From: JAVBLP01 sp052034625
GTDB taxonomy: Bacteria > Elusimicrobiota > Endomicrobiia > Endomicrobiales > Endomicrobiaceae
Length of the DNA: 64,000 nucleotides
Direction: 5' to 3'
Assembly: GCA_052034625.1 (NCBI GenBank)
Contig: JBPOII010000006.1
Location: forward strand, 124,001-188,000
Shown here in pieces: positions 54,219 to 62,198 of the stretch (position 1 is its first letter; each line of letters begins with the position of its first letter). The notes under the pieces were generated by a model. That model searched no databases. It had not been told where the DNA came from and saw only the letters and a list, made by a program, of their open reading frames with translations. Both the position numbers and the translations under genes were made by a program.

Positions 54219-54636
54219 TAATGCCGCCTTCAAGCTGTTTTATATGCTTTTCAGCAAGAGCCTTCAGCGTATCATTTTTTGAATACTTTACTATGTTTTT
54301 CCATTTTTGTACGGCATCAGCGGCATTTCCTTCTTTCTCATATATCATAGCGAGCATATAATGAGCCGCAACAAGTTTTCTATTTATTTTTAATGCCTGT
54401 TTGAGATTTTCTTTGGCTTCGGTATAATTTCTTTTTTCAAGCTGTATCATACCCATAGCCAGATAATTGCCTGAAGATTCAGGGTTTTTCAATATCTGCG
54501 TTTTGACTATTTCCATAGCCTCGTCTGTCTTACCCTCGTTTAAAAGATTAAGAGCTCTTTCAAGGTCAGACGAAGATGCAAAAACAAAACTTGACGCTGA
54601 TATAAGAAAAAACAAAGTAATTAAGAATTTTTTCAT
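54211..54636 (-). CDS. Small secreted TPR protein
   Basis: 141 residues. Signal peptide 1-20 (ending FVFA), then about three tetratricopeptide repeats: ALNLLNEGKTDEAMEIVKTQ, YLAMGMIQLEKRNYTEAKE, and YMLAMIYEKEGNAADAVQKW. Predicted periplasmic protein-protein interaction module. ATG overlaps the rpiB stop by 4 nt, and it overlaps the following lipoprotein gene, suggesting they work together. Confidence 0.85.
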   Translation of the reverse strand: MKKFLITLFFLISASSFVFASSSDLERALNLLNEGKTDEAMEIVKTQILKNPESSGNYLAMGMIQLEKRNYTEAKENLKQALKINRKLVAAHYMLAMIYEKEGNAADAVQKWKNIVKYSKNDTLKALAEKHIKQLEGGIND

Positions 54637-55100
54637 CTTTTACTCAAGCATTGCTGTTTTTCTATATCTTTCACTTTTTGAATACGCTTTTCATGTCTTT
54701 CTTCAAATTCCGTTTCCAAAAATACTTTTATTCTTGCACAAAGTTCGCTGACAGTTGCCGTTCTTGAGCCGAGACACAAAATATTTGCTCCATTGTGCTG
54801 TGCTGCAAGTTTTGCTGTATCTTCATCCCAGCATACAGCGGCAATTATCCCATGCACTTTATTTGCCGCAATAGACATACCTATGCCTGTTCCGCATATA
54901 AGTATTCCTTTGTCAGATTTTCCTTCAATAACAGATTCAGCAACTTTTACGGCATAATCCGGATAATCGCAACTTCCGTCGCCGTCATATCCAAAATCTT
55001 CAACTTCATACCCTATGCTTTTAAGGTATTCTTTTACTTTGTTTCTTACTTCTTTTGCTGCATGGTCCGTACCAAAAGCCAGTTTTTTTATTGTGTTCAT
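54633..55100 (-). CDS. rpiB: Ribose-5-phosphate isomerase B
   Basis: 155 residues, RpiB/LacA/LacB family. LAFGTDHAAKEVRNKVKEYL, DYPDYAVKVAESV, and GILICGTGIGMSIAANKVHG with the catalytic Cys; NILCLGSRTAT follows. Interconverts ribulose-5- and ribose-5-phosphate. Start overlaps the pduL stop (ATGA). Confidence 0.95.
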   Translation of the reverse strand: MNTIKKLAFGTDHAAKEVRNKVKEYLKSIGYEVEDFGYDGDGSCDYPDYAVKVAESVIEGKSDKGILICGTGIGMSIAANKVHGIIAAVCWDEDTAKLAAQHNGANILCLGSRTATVSELCARIKVFLETEFEERHEKRIQKVKDIEKQQCLSKR

Positions 55101-55669
55101 AATAATATTTCCGCCATATCGCCGTTTTTTATCAATGCCGCATTTGCTTCTTCAATATCTAAGTGGCATTCTATTTCGGCATTATTTTTATCGACTCTTA
55201 TAACAACATTTTCATACACCAAAGATCTTTCTCCGCTTATTTTTACTGAAACCATATCTCCGGTTTTCAAATTCAGCTCCTGTGCATCTTTTAAAGGAAA
55301 ATGAATATGCCTTTTAGCTACTATACAGCCTTCTTTTAATTCAACAATTCCCGCAGGACCTTCCAATATAATGCCTGCAGAGTCGTCAAGATCACCGGAA
55401 AGCCTTACTGCTGCTGGAACGCCTAGCTGTCTTGCGTCGCCGACAGTTATTTCTACCTGTGTCCTTTCCCTTTCCGGAGCAACTATTCTTACATTTTCGA
55501 TCCTGTTTCTTGGACCTACAAGAGTCAGTACTTCATTTGCCGCAAATTGAAAAGGCTGCATTAATGTCTTCTTTCTTGTAAGAACATATCCTTTACCAAA
55601 CAAAGCCTCTACATGCTCTTTTGACAAATGAATATGTTTGTTGGACACATTAACAACTGTTTTTCTCAT
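55097..55669 (-). CDS. PduL-type phosphotransacylase
   Basis: 190 residues. Zinc-dependent acyl-CoA/acyl-phosphate transferase of the PduL fold. Two half-domains with metal histidines: VNVSNKHIHLSKEHV (about 5-19) and IVAKRHIHFPLKDAQELNL (about 125-143). The frame opens at a TTG (55693); ATG 55669 is preferred. There is no N-terminal encapsulation peptide and no shell genes nearby, so it is probably a free cytosolic phosphotransacetylase making acetyl phosphate. It lies 4 nt after tpiA. Confidence 0.9.
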   Translation of the reverse strand: MRKTVVNVSNKHIHLSKEHVEALFGKGYVLTRKKTLMQPFQFAANEVLTLVGPRNRIENVRIVAPERERTQVEITVGDARQLGVPAAVRLSGDLDDSAGIILEGPAGIVELKEGCIVAKRHIHFPLKDAQELNLKTGDMVSVKISGERSLVYENVVIRVDKNNAEIECHLDIEEANAALIKNGDMAEILL

Positions 55670-55673
55670 ATAT

Positions 55674-56429
55674 TTATTTCGAATATTTAACAAGTTGAGT
55701 GAAAGAATCGGCTTCCAAACTTGCTCCGCCGACTAATCCTCCGTCAATATCAGGCTGCTTCATAAGATCCGCAACATTTTTAGGATTAACAGAGCCGCCA
55801 TAAAGTATTCTTACTTTATCGGCAGCATCTTTTTTATAAAGCTCAGCATAGAGTTTTCTGATAAAAGAGTGAACTTCCTGAGCTTGATCGGGAGTAGCTG
55901 TCTTTCCGGTACCGATAGCCCATACCGGCTCATAAGCTATAACGACAGAAGCAGCTTCTTCGGCTGTCAGATTTGCCAAGCCGCCTCTTATCTGTGTTTC
56001 AATAACTTTAAATGTTATATCTTTTTCTCTCTCTTCAAGAGTTTCGCCTACGCATACGACAGGTATAAGCCCTGCATTGAAAGCGGCTTTAGTTTTTTTA
56101 TTTACCGTTTCATTGGTTTCGCCAAAATACTGTCTTCTTTCGGAATGTCCGATTATAACATAAGAGCATCCGCTGTCTTTGAGCATATTAGGAGAAATTT
56201 CCCCTGTAAATGCACCTTTACTTTCCCAAAAAAGATTCTGTGCTCCAAGTTTTATATTTGAATCTTTAATTTCATTATTCACAGCATAAAGAGCCGTATA
56301 TGTCGGGCATAACAGAATTTCCACATCATTCACATCAGCAACTGCCGGTTTCAAAGCTTTTACCATATTTACAGCTTCTCCAACGGTCTTATTCATCTTC
56401 CAATTTCCTGCCATCAACGGTTTTCTCAT
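55674..56429 (-). CDS. tpiA: Triosephosphate isomerase
   Basis: 251 residues. MAGNWKMNKT (catalytic Lys), YVIIGHSERRQYF (catalytic His), VIAYEPVWAIGTGKTATPDQA (catalytic Glu and loop 6), and VRILYGGSVNPKNV, VGGASLE. Strong AAGGAGAT RBS and own promoter. It is the first gene of the long run down to cdd and handles the glyceraldehyde-3-phosphate made by DeoC. Confidence 0.97.
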   Translation of the reverse strand: MRKPLMAGNWKMNKTVGEAVNMVKALKPAVADVNDVEILLCPTYTALYAVNNEIKDSNIKLGAQNLFWESKGAFTGEISPNMLKDSGCSYVIIGHSERRQYFGETNETVNKKTKAAFNAGLIPVVCVGETLEEREKDITFKVIETQIRGGLANLTAEEAASVVIAYEPVWAIGTGKTATPDQAQEVHSFIRKLYAELYKKDAADKVRILYGGSVNPKNVADLMKQPDIDGGLVGGASLEADSFTQLVKYSK

Positions 56430-56481
56430 AAAAAAACATCTCCTTTTTGTAATATGTTTTAAAGACTGGTTTTAAAGTAAA

Positions 56482-56510
56482 ATTATATCAGATTTATAGC
56501 GTTTTTTCAA
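56482..56510 (-). promoter_or_regulatory. Promoter of the tpiA-to-cdd operon
   Basis: TTGAAA (56505-56510), 17-nt spacer, TATAAT (56482-56487) on the minus strand, about 50 nt before the tpiA start. No comparably clear promoter was seen in the short gaps further along the run. Confidence 0.75.
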
Positions 56511-56581
56511 TTTTATGATTTGATATTTCTGATTGATTTTACAAAGACATTTTAAAGAATTGATTTCTTTTTTTCATAAAG

Positions 56582-57823
56582 CTAAACAAGAGTTTCTTTT
56601 TTATAGGCTTTGAGAGCTTCCGGAAAAACTTCCAGAACTTTCTCAATGACACCCTGAAAAACGGATATAGCTATGCCATAATTTGTTATTGGAATGCCTG
56701 CTTCCGATGACTTGTTTAATCTTGCAAGCATGGCTTTTCTATTTAGTGTGCAAGCGCCGCAATGTATGATTGCTTTATATTTTTGCAAATCTTTAGGATA
56801 ATCCTGACCGGAAGATATATCTATTTCCAAATCAACTCCCGTATATTCTTTCAGCCATTTCGGTATTTTCACCCTGCCTATATCGTCTTTTGAAGAATGA
56901 TGGGTGCAAGCTTCAGCAATTAGAACCTTGTCACCTTTTTTTAGTTTTTTAAGTTTTGCCGCACCTTTTGCCATTTCGATAATATCAGCTTTATCAGCAC
57001 TGAAAACAGTTGAAAAAGTTGTAAGTTTAATATTGTCAGGAGTTTTTTCAGCTATTTTTTTTACAACTTGAGAATCTGCTATAACAAGCGCCGGAGACAC
57101 TGAAAGGTTTTTTAAAGCTGTTTTATATTCTGTATCTTTAACCGCATAAGCACAAGCGTTTAAATCCAAAATATTTCTGATAGTCTGAACCTGCGGCATA
57201 ATAAGTCTGCCTCTTGGAGCACCGAGATCTATAGGAATAACTAAAACAATGGTGTCGTCTTCTTTTATTATTTTTCTAAGCGATATATAATTTTCAATAT
57301 AATTTTCCGGTAAAATATCAATAATGATATTCTTAAAACTGTTAAGAAAAGCATCTCTCTCTTTTATATCGATAGCAGAGAGTTGAATGATATTTCTGCT
57401 ATGCTCTTTAAGTCTTTTTAAGAAATCTTCATCAGGTTTTTTAATATCAATTTTATTTACTGCTATTATGACAGGCGTATCTCTTTTTTTTGCTTCAGAA
57501 ATAATATTTTCTTCAAATGTGTCAAAGTTTCCGGCTTCACATACAAGAATAATTATATCGGAAGAATCCATAGCTTTCTGGGTTTTTTCCAACCTTGCAC
57601 CGCCGATAAGAGATTTATCGTCTATGCCTGCCGTATCTATAAAAGTTATAGGTCCTAAAGGATTAACCTCCATTTGCTTATAGACAAGATCTGTCGTAGT
57701 TCCGGCGACTTCGGAAACGATAGAAGTCTGCTGATCAGTTATAAGGTTCATCAATGAAGATTTACCGGAATTTGTCTTTCCGAAAATCCCTATATGGACT
57801 GTTAAAGCTTTCATTGTATTCAT
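56582..57823 (-). CDS. hydF: [FeFe]-hydrogenase maturation GTPase HydF
   Basis: 413 residues. Scaffold on which the 2Fe subcluster of the H-cluster is built. N-terminal GTPase: IGIFGKTNSGKSSLMNLI (P-loop), AGTTTDLV, IDTAGIDD, VNKID. The C-terminal cluster-binding domain has EACTHHSS and later IHCGACTLN, the CxH...HCxxC pattern. The frame starts at 57841, but ATG 57823 has an AGGGAA RBS. It directly follows hydE. No hydG or hydrogenase subunit is in the window. Confidence 0.95.
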   Translation of the reverse strand: MNTMKALTVHIGIFGKTNSGKSSLMNLITDQQTSIVSEVAGTTTDLVYKQMEVNPLGPITFIDTAGIDDKSLIGGARLEKTQKAMDSSDIIILVCEAGNFDTFEENIISEAKKRDTPVIIAVNKIDIKKPDEDFLKRLKEHSRNIIQLSAIDIKERDAFLNSFKNIIIDILPENYIENYISLRKIIKEDDTIVLVIPIDLGAPRGRLIMPQVQTIRNILDLNACAYAVKDTEYKTALKNLSVSPALVIADSQVVKKIAEKTPDNIKLTTFSTVFSADKADIIEMAKGAAKLKKLKKGDKVLIAEACTHHSSKDDIGRVKIPKWLKEYTGVDLEIDISSGQDYPKDLQKYKAIIHCGACTLNRKAMLARLNKSSEAGIPITNYGIAISVFQGVIEKVLEVFPEALKAYKKETLV

Positions 57824-57841
57824 ATATATTTTCCCTGTCAT

Positions 57842-58903
57842 TTACTTTTTCTTTAAAGTATCTCCTCTTGAGAAATCAAGTGTTCTGTCGGACTCTTCAG
57901 CCATTTCCTTTAGATACTGCATAATATTTTCATCTTCGCTCAAACAGCGTTTATTCGGATATATTTCATAATTCTTTCTATACTCATAAGGAGTAAAATT
58001 CGGCATTATAACATTTGCACCGGCTTTCAATGCCATTACTCTCAGATCAGAATTTCCTATGCTGCCTAATGCCGTTGTCGCTGGAAGATGGGCATTTTTT
58101 GTTATTATTCTTGTCAGTGCTATTGTTTTTACAGTAAGATGAGGATCGCCATTTGGATGAGCTTTAAGCATACTTTCACTATGCGCAATGAAAGGATTTA
58201 TACCTATCATATCAAAATCTTTATCCGCAAAAAATAAAATATCATTCGCTATATTTTCTAGTGTCTGTCCTTTAAGCCCGACTATTATCCCGGAACCCGT
58301 CTGATAACCGAGATCTTCTAAGGTATCAAGACAATCTATCCTTGAATCAAAACTCATTTTTGGATGAAGTTTTTCATAAAGTTCTTTATTGCTTGTTTCT
58401 ATTTTTAAAAGATATCTGTCGGCACCTGCTGTTTTCCACTTTTCATAGATCTTTTTTTCCAACTCTCCGCAGGAAAGAGTAATAGATATATCAAGATCTT
58501 TTTTTATCTTTTTTATAACATAAGTTATTATGTCCCAATCAAAATTATCATCTTCGCCCGACTGTAAAACTATAGTCTTAATATTATTATCATATATTTT
58601 TTTTGCAGACAAAAAGATTTCATCTGCATTAAGCCTATATCTTTCAAGATTTTTATTGCCAATATTTAGTCCGCAATAATAACAATTGTTTTTACAATAA
58701 CTTGAAAACTCTACAATACCTCTTAAAAGAATACCTTTCCCGCAGTGTTCTCTCATAATACTATCTGCAAAAGTAAGTATTTCACCGCTATCTTCAAAAG
58801 GTATATTCAAAAGTCCTGCTAGATTTTCAGTATTATAAGCCTTTTTATCATATATCTGTGATAGAACTTCTTTTATATTGTTCATATAAACGCATTTTAG
58901 CAT
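57842..58903 (-). CDS. hydE: [FeFe]-hydrogenase maturation radical SAM protein HydE
   Basis: 353 residues. Radical SAM enzyme of H-cluster assembly. The [4Fe-4S] motif is EFSSYCKNNCYYCGLN (CxxxCxxC, about 63-76), followed by TIVLQSGEDDNFDWD and LKIETSNKELYEKLHP. It is distinguished from BioB and PylB by the HydE-type ERYRL region and its partner hydF. The start is uncertain: 58903, or 58885 (MNNIKEVLSQ); neither has a clear RBS. Confidence 0.93.
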   Translation of the reverse strand: MLKCVYMNNIKEVLSQIYDKKAYNTENLAGLLNIPFEDSGEILTFADSIMREHCGKGILLRGIVEFSSYCKNNCYYCGLNIGNKNLERYRLNADEIFLSAKKIYDNNIKTIVLQSGEDDNFDWDIITYVIKKIKKDLDISITLSCGELEKKIYEKWKTAGADRYLLKIETSNKELYEKLHPKMSFDSRIDCLDTLEDLGYQTGSGIIVGLKGQTLENIANDILFFADKDFDMIGINPFIAHSESMLKAHPNGDPHLTVKTIALTRIITKNAHLPATTALGSIGNSDLRVMALKAGANVIMPNFTPYEYRKNYEIYPNKRCLSEDENIMQYLKEMAEESDRTLDFSRGDTLKKK

Positions 58904-58925
58904 TTTGTAATATTAAAATAAAAAA

Positions 58926-58955
58926 GAACTCGGCAGATTTTGTCTGTCCGAGTCC
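58926..58955 (-). terminator. Terminator after nfnB
   Basis: Minus-strand stem ACTCGG(A)CAGA/TCTGCCGAGT with one bulged base and loop CAAAA, followed by a T-run; 25 nt past the nfnB stop, separating nfnAB from hydEF. Confidence 0.85.
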
Positions 58956-58979
58956 TTTTCATTATTTTATTTCTTAATT

Positions 58980-60356
58980 TCATTTATTTTGTAAATAAAT
59001 ATCCATTTTTTTTGCCGCCTGCTTACCCATACCCATAGCCTGTATCACCGTATCGCCGCCTGCTATGTCACCGCCTGCAAATATACCCGGTATCGTCGTC
59101 ATATAGTTTTCATCTATTTTAAGATATCCGTCTTCATCTGTTTCAAGACCTTCAGTAAGCGAAGATAGAACAGGATTCGGATTTAATCCTAATGCAAGAA
59201 CTACCATATCCGTTTCTATTATAAAGTTTGAACCTTCAACTTTTTGAGGGCGTCTTCTGCCGCTTTCATCAGGTTCGCCAAGCTCCATTTTAAGACATTC
59301 GACTGCTTTGACAAAATTTTTCTCATCTCCGATAAATCTGACGGGATTGGTAAGCGGAATAAACTCTACACCTTCTTCCTTGGCATGTAGTCTTTCTTCT
59401 TTTCTTGCAGGCATTTCGCTTTCTGTTCTTCTATAAATAAGTTTTACGCTTTCTGCACCAAGCCTCATGGCTGTCCTGACAGAATCCATGGCAGTATTTC
59501 CGCCGCCTATAACTACAACATTTTTGCCTTTATACATAGGAGTATCATATTCAGGAAAAATAAATGAACGCATAAGATTTACTCGGACTAAAAATTCATT
59601 TGCGGAATAAATATGATTGAGATTTTCGCCTTCTATGCCTAAAAATACCGGAAGTCCGGCACCGGTACCGATAAAAATAGATTTATATCCTTCATCAAAC
59701 AGATCTTTTATGGTTTTTGTTCTTCCTACAAGCGTATTAAGAATGAATTTAATGCCCATTTCTTTTAAAGCATCGACTTCTTTATTTAAAACATCTATTG
59801 GAAGTCTGAACTCCGGTATACCATAACGCAAAACTCCGCCGGTATCGTGGAGAGATTCAAATATCGTAACATCATAGCCGAGTTTTGCCAAATCTCCTGC
59901 ACAAGTCAGTCCGGCAGGACCAGAACCGATAACCGCTATCTTTATATTATTCTTTTTTTTGGGGAGAACGGCTTCTTCTTTAAGATTTTTTGCAGCCCAG
60001 TCAGCAGTATATCTTTCGAGATTCCCTATTGCTATACTTTCGCCTTTTTTAGATAAGATACAATGCTTCTCACATTGATTTTCCTGTGGGCATACTCTTC
60101 CGCAAACAGCCGGAAGATTATTTTTCTCTTTTATTACGGAATAAGCACCTGCGGGATCATTTTCTGACAAATGTTTTATAAAACCAGGAATATTTATTTC
60201 GACGGGACAACCTTGCACACAAAAAGGTTTTTTACATTGAAGACATCTTTTGGCTTCTTCAAGCATTTGTTCGGAAGTATAACCTGAGTTTACTTCCTCA
60301 AAATCCTTATTCCTTATATTAGGATCCCTTTCGGGCATTTTTACCCTTTGTGACAT
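58980..60356 (-). CDS. nfnB: NfnB / GltA-type NADPH-dependent oxidoreductase subunit
   Basis: 458 residues. An N-terminal Fe-S region with CLQCKKPFCVQGCPVEI and CGRVCPQENQCEKHC (two [4Fe-4S] sites), then two nucleotide-binding folds: VIGSGPAGLTCAGDLAKLG (FAD) and VVIGGGNTAMDSVRTAMRLG (NADPH), with a C-terminal GIFAGGDIAGG. With NfnA it forms the flavin-bifurcating ferredoxin:NAD:NADP transhydrogenase; glutamate synthase small-subunit homology explains the alternative name. Start ATG 60356 (MSQRVKMPERDP) has GGAG 5 nt upstream and overlaps nfnA. Confidence 0.9.
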   Translation of the reverse strand: MSQRVKMPERDPNIRNKDFEEVNSGYTSEQMLEEAKRCLQCKKPFCVQGCPVEINIPGFIKHLSENDPAGAYSVIKEKNNLPAVCGRVCPQENQCEKHCILSKKGESIAIGNLERYTADWAAKNLKEEAVLPKKKNNIKIAVIGSGPAGLTCAGDLAKLGYDVTIFESLHDTGGVLRYGIPEFRLPIDVLNKEVDALKEMGIKFILNTLVGRTKTIKDLFDEGYKSIFIGTGAGLPVFLGIEGENLNHIYSANEFLVRVNLMRSFIFPEYDTPMYKGKNVVVIGGGNTAMDSVRTAMRLGAESVKLIYRRTESEMPARKEERLHAKEEGVEFIPLTNPVRFIGDEKNFVKAVECLKMELGEPDESGRRRPQKVEGSNFIIETDMVVLALGLNPNPVLSSLTEGLETDEDGYLKIDENYMTTIPGIFAGGDIAGGDTVIQAMGMGKQAAKKMDIYLQNK

Positions 60357-61186
60357 TTGCACTCCCGACTATGTTCAAATTCTTCAAGTGAAACTTTTTC
60401 CATATCCCTAAACAGTCCGAGCCTTGAAATAAGTTCGTCCCAATTAACTTTATGGGCATCAAATTCCGGGCCTTCAACACAAGCAAACCTTGTTTTTCCG
60501 TCAACAGTAACTCTGCACGCACCGCACATTCCAGTACCGTCAACCATTATCGGATTAAGAGACGCAAGAGTCTTTATATTTTTCTCTCTTGTAAGATTTG
60601 CCACAGCTTTCATCATAGGTACCGGACCTATGGCATATACGACATTAATATTTTCTGTTTCAAGAACTTCTCTTAAGACATCGGTAACAAAGCCTTTCTT
60701 TCCGCGAGATCCGTCATCAGTGGCAAAAAGCAGCACGTCGCTGACTTCTTTAAGTTCATCTTCAAGAATAATTAGGTCTTTATTTCTTGCCCCGACTATA
60801 GCAATAATTTTATTGCCGGCCTCTTTCAAAGCCTGTATTACCGGAAGAACTTCCGCGGTGCCAAGACCTCCTGCAACCGCAACTACAGTTCCATAATTCT
60901 TAATTTCGGTAGGATGCCCTAAAGGTCCGACAAAATCCATTATATAGTCACCGGCATTCAGCGTTCCGAGCTTTTTTGTGCTTTTGCCGACCTCTTGAAA
61001 AATTATCCTCACAATACCTTTTTCTTTATCAGAAGCAGCAATGGTTAAAGGCACTCTTTCGCCTTTTTCATCTATACGGAACATCACAAACTGCCCGGCT
61101 TTTGCATTTTTAGCAATGTCGGGAGCTTCTATTTCAAAACTTTTTAGATTTTCACTAATAATTTTTTTGGATATTATCTTAAACAT
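60341..61186 (-). CDS. nfnA: NfnA ferredoxin-NADP reductase subunit
   Basis: 281 residues. Ferredoxin reductase-like FAD domain (about 1-100, with GERVPLTIAASDKEKG), NAD-binding domain (AVAGGLGTAEVLPVIQALKE) and C-terminal [2Fe-2S] motif DGTGMCGACRVTV...FACVEGPEFDAHKV. Dihydroorotate dehydrogenase electron-transfer subunits are similar, but pairing with nfnB settles the call. It provides NADPH from NADH plus reduced ferredoxin in anaerobes. Confidence 0.92.
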   Translation of the reverse strand: MFKIISKKIISENLKSFEIEAPDIAKNAKAGQFVMFRIDEKGERVPLTIAASDKEKGIVRIIFQEVGKSTKKLGTLNAGDYIMDFVGPLGHPTEIKNYGTVVAVAGGLGTAEVLPVIQALKEAGNKIIAIVGARNKDLIILEDELKEVSDVLLFATDDGSRGKKGFVTDVLREVLETENINVVYAIGPVPMMKAVANLTREKNIKTLASLNPIMVDGTGMCGACRVTVDGKTRFACVEGPEFDAHKVNWDELISRLGLFRDMEKVSLEEFEHSRECKCHKG

Positions 61187-61247
61187 TTTTTCCCTGTATT
61201 TTCAATATAATTTTCATTATATAAGATTTTCAATTATACAGCAAGTT

Positions 61248-62198
61248 TTATAATGTGCTTTTTATAAATTTTGAGATCACATCATATACTTCAGCTTCTG
61301 ATGCAAGACGTGCTTTTTCTTTTGCGGCTTTCTCAACAGGAGAACTTTCACTTCCTGCGGAAGTATTTGAATATAATACTGTTTTTGTATCAAAAGCATC
61401 TTTAAAATATAAATCATTTATCCAATCATATCTAAAACCTTCTTCCTCATCTGTTTTTATAAACTGTGTATTGCATTCTATTATTACAAAAGCCTTCCCT
61501 TCAATTGGAGAAGACGGGAGCCGTGAAACAATAATTACGCCATTTTCTGAAAAAATAGAATTTATCCTTGGGGTATTTATATCTTCCGATTTAATAAAGT
61601 ATGCAATATTTGAGAATAATTCTTTTTTCTCCATATTAAGCTTTTCCCTTTCAAAAGTATCACTTCCAGAAAGTATCATACTGTCAGGTTTTAAAATACT
61701 TTTTAGCGAGTTGAAATAATCTTCTCTTTCGAATAAAGCTAGAATAGAGTCTATTTCTTTTATCTTTGCAGTAATGTCGGCAACTGAAGTTTCAAGAATC
61801 GCTGTCTTTTGCATTATTTGCCCTTGAAGAAGGTATATCTCATTTTCTATATCAATGAGCACCGAGTTTTTATCTGCTGTGGCAAATACATAATAAGTTT
61901 TATTTGCGGCATCATTATAGGAAAGCGGACTTAGAAAATACTTTAAAAATCTTGCCGAGAGATCGCTTTTTTCATCTTTATCAGTTTTCAAAAAGTTAAC
62001 GTTAACTTTCTCGCTTATTCTTTTTTGCGCCGAAATTTCCGCTTGTTTTAAAGTTTTGCCTTTCCCTACAGCCGTTATGAATCTTTCTTCAGAATAAGCA
62101 ATATTTTTTTCCGTTTTTACCCACTGCGGCAAAGCTGCAAAAACCGAAATTGAAAAATGAAAACTAATAAACACTGTTAAAATAATTTTTCTATTCAT
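61248..62198 (-). CDS. LPP20-like secreted protein
   Basis: 316 residues. Signal peptide (about 1-21, SISVFA) without an obvious lipobox Cys. The start of the mature region has the LPP20 pattern: LPQWVKTEKN, ERFITAVGKGKTLKQAEISA, QKRISEKVNV. The C-terminal part contains a Val/Ile-rich region with FVIIECNTQFIKTDEE. Function unknown. The frame opens at a GTG (62204); ATG 62198 overlaps the upstream stop by 8 nt. Third gene of an LpoB-COG3014-LPP20 set. Confidence 0.8.
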   Translation of the reverse strand: MNRKIILTVFISFHFSISVFAALPQWVKTEKNIAYSEERFITAVGKGKTLKQAEISAQKRISEKVNVNFLKTDKDEKSDLSARFLKYFLSPLSYNDAANKTYYVFATADKNSVLIDIENEIYLLQGQIMQKTAILETSVADITAKIKEIDSILALFEREDYFNSLKSILKPDSMILSGSDTFEREKLNMEKKELFSNIAYFIKSEDINTPRINSIFSENGVIIVSRLPSSPIEGKAFVIIECNTQFIKTDEEEGFRYDWINDLYFKDAFDTKTVLYSNTSAGSESSPVEKAAKEKARLASEAEVYDVISKFIKSTL

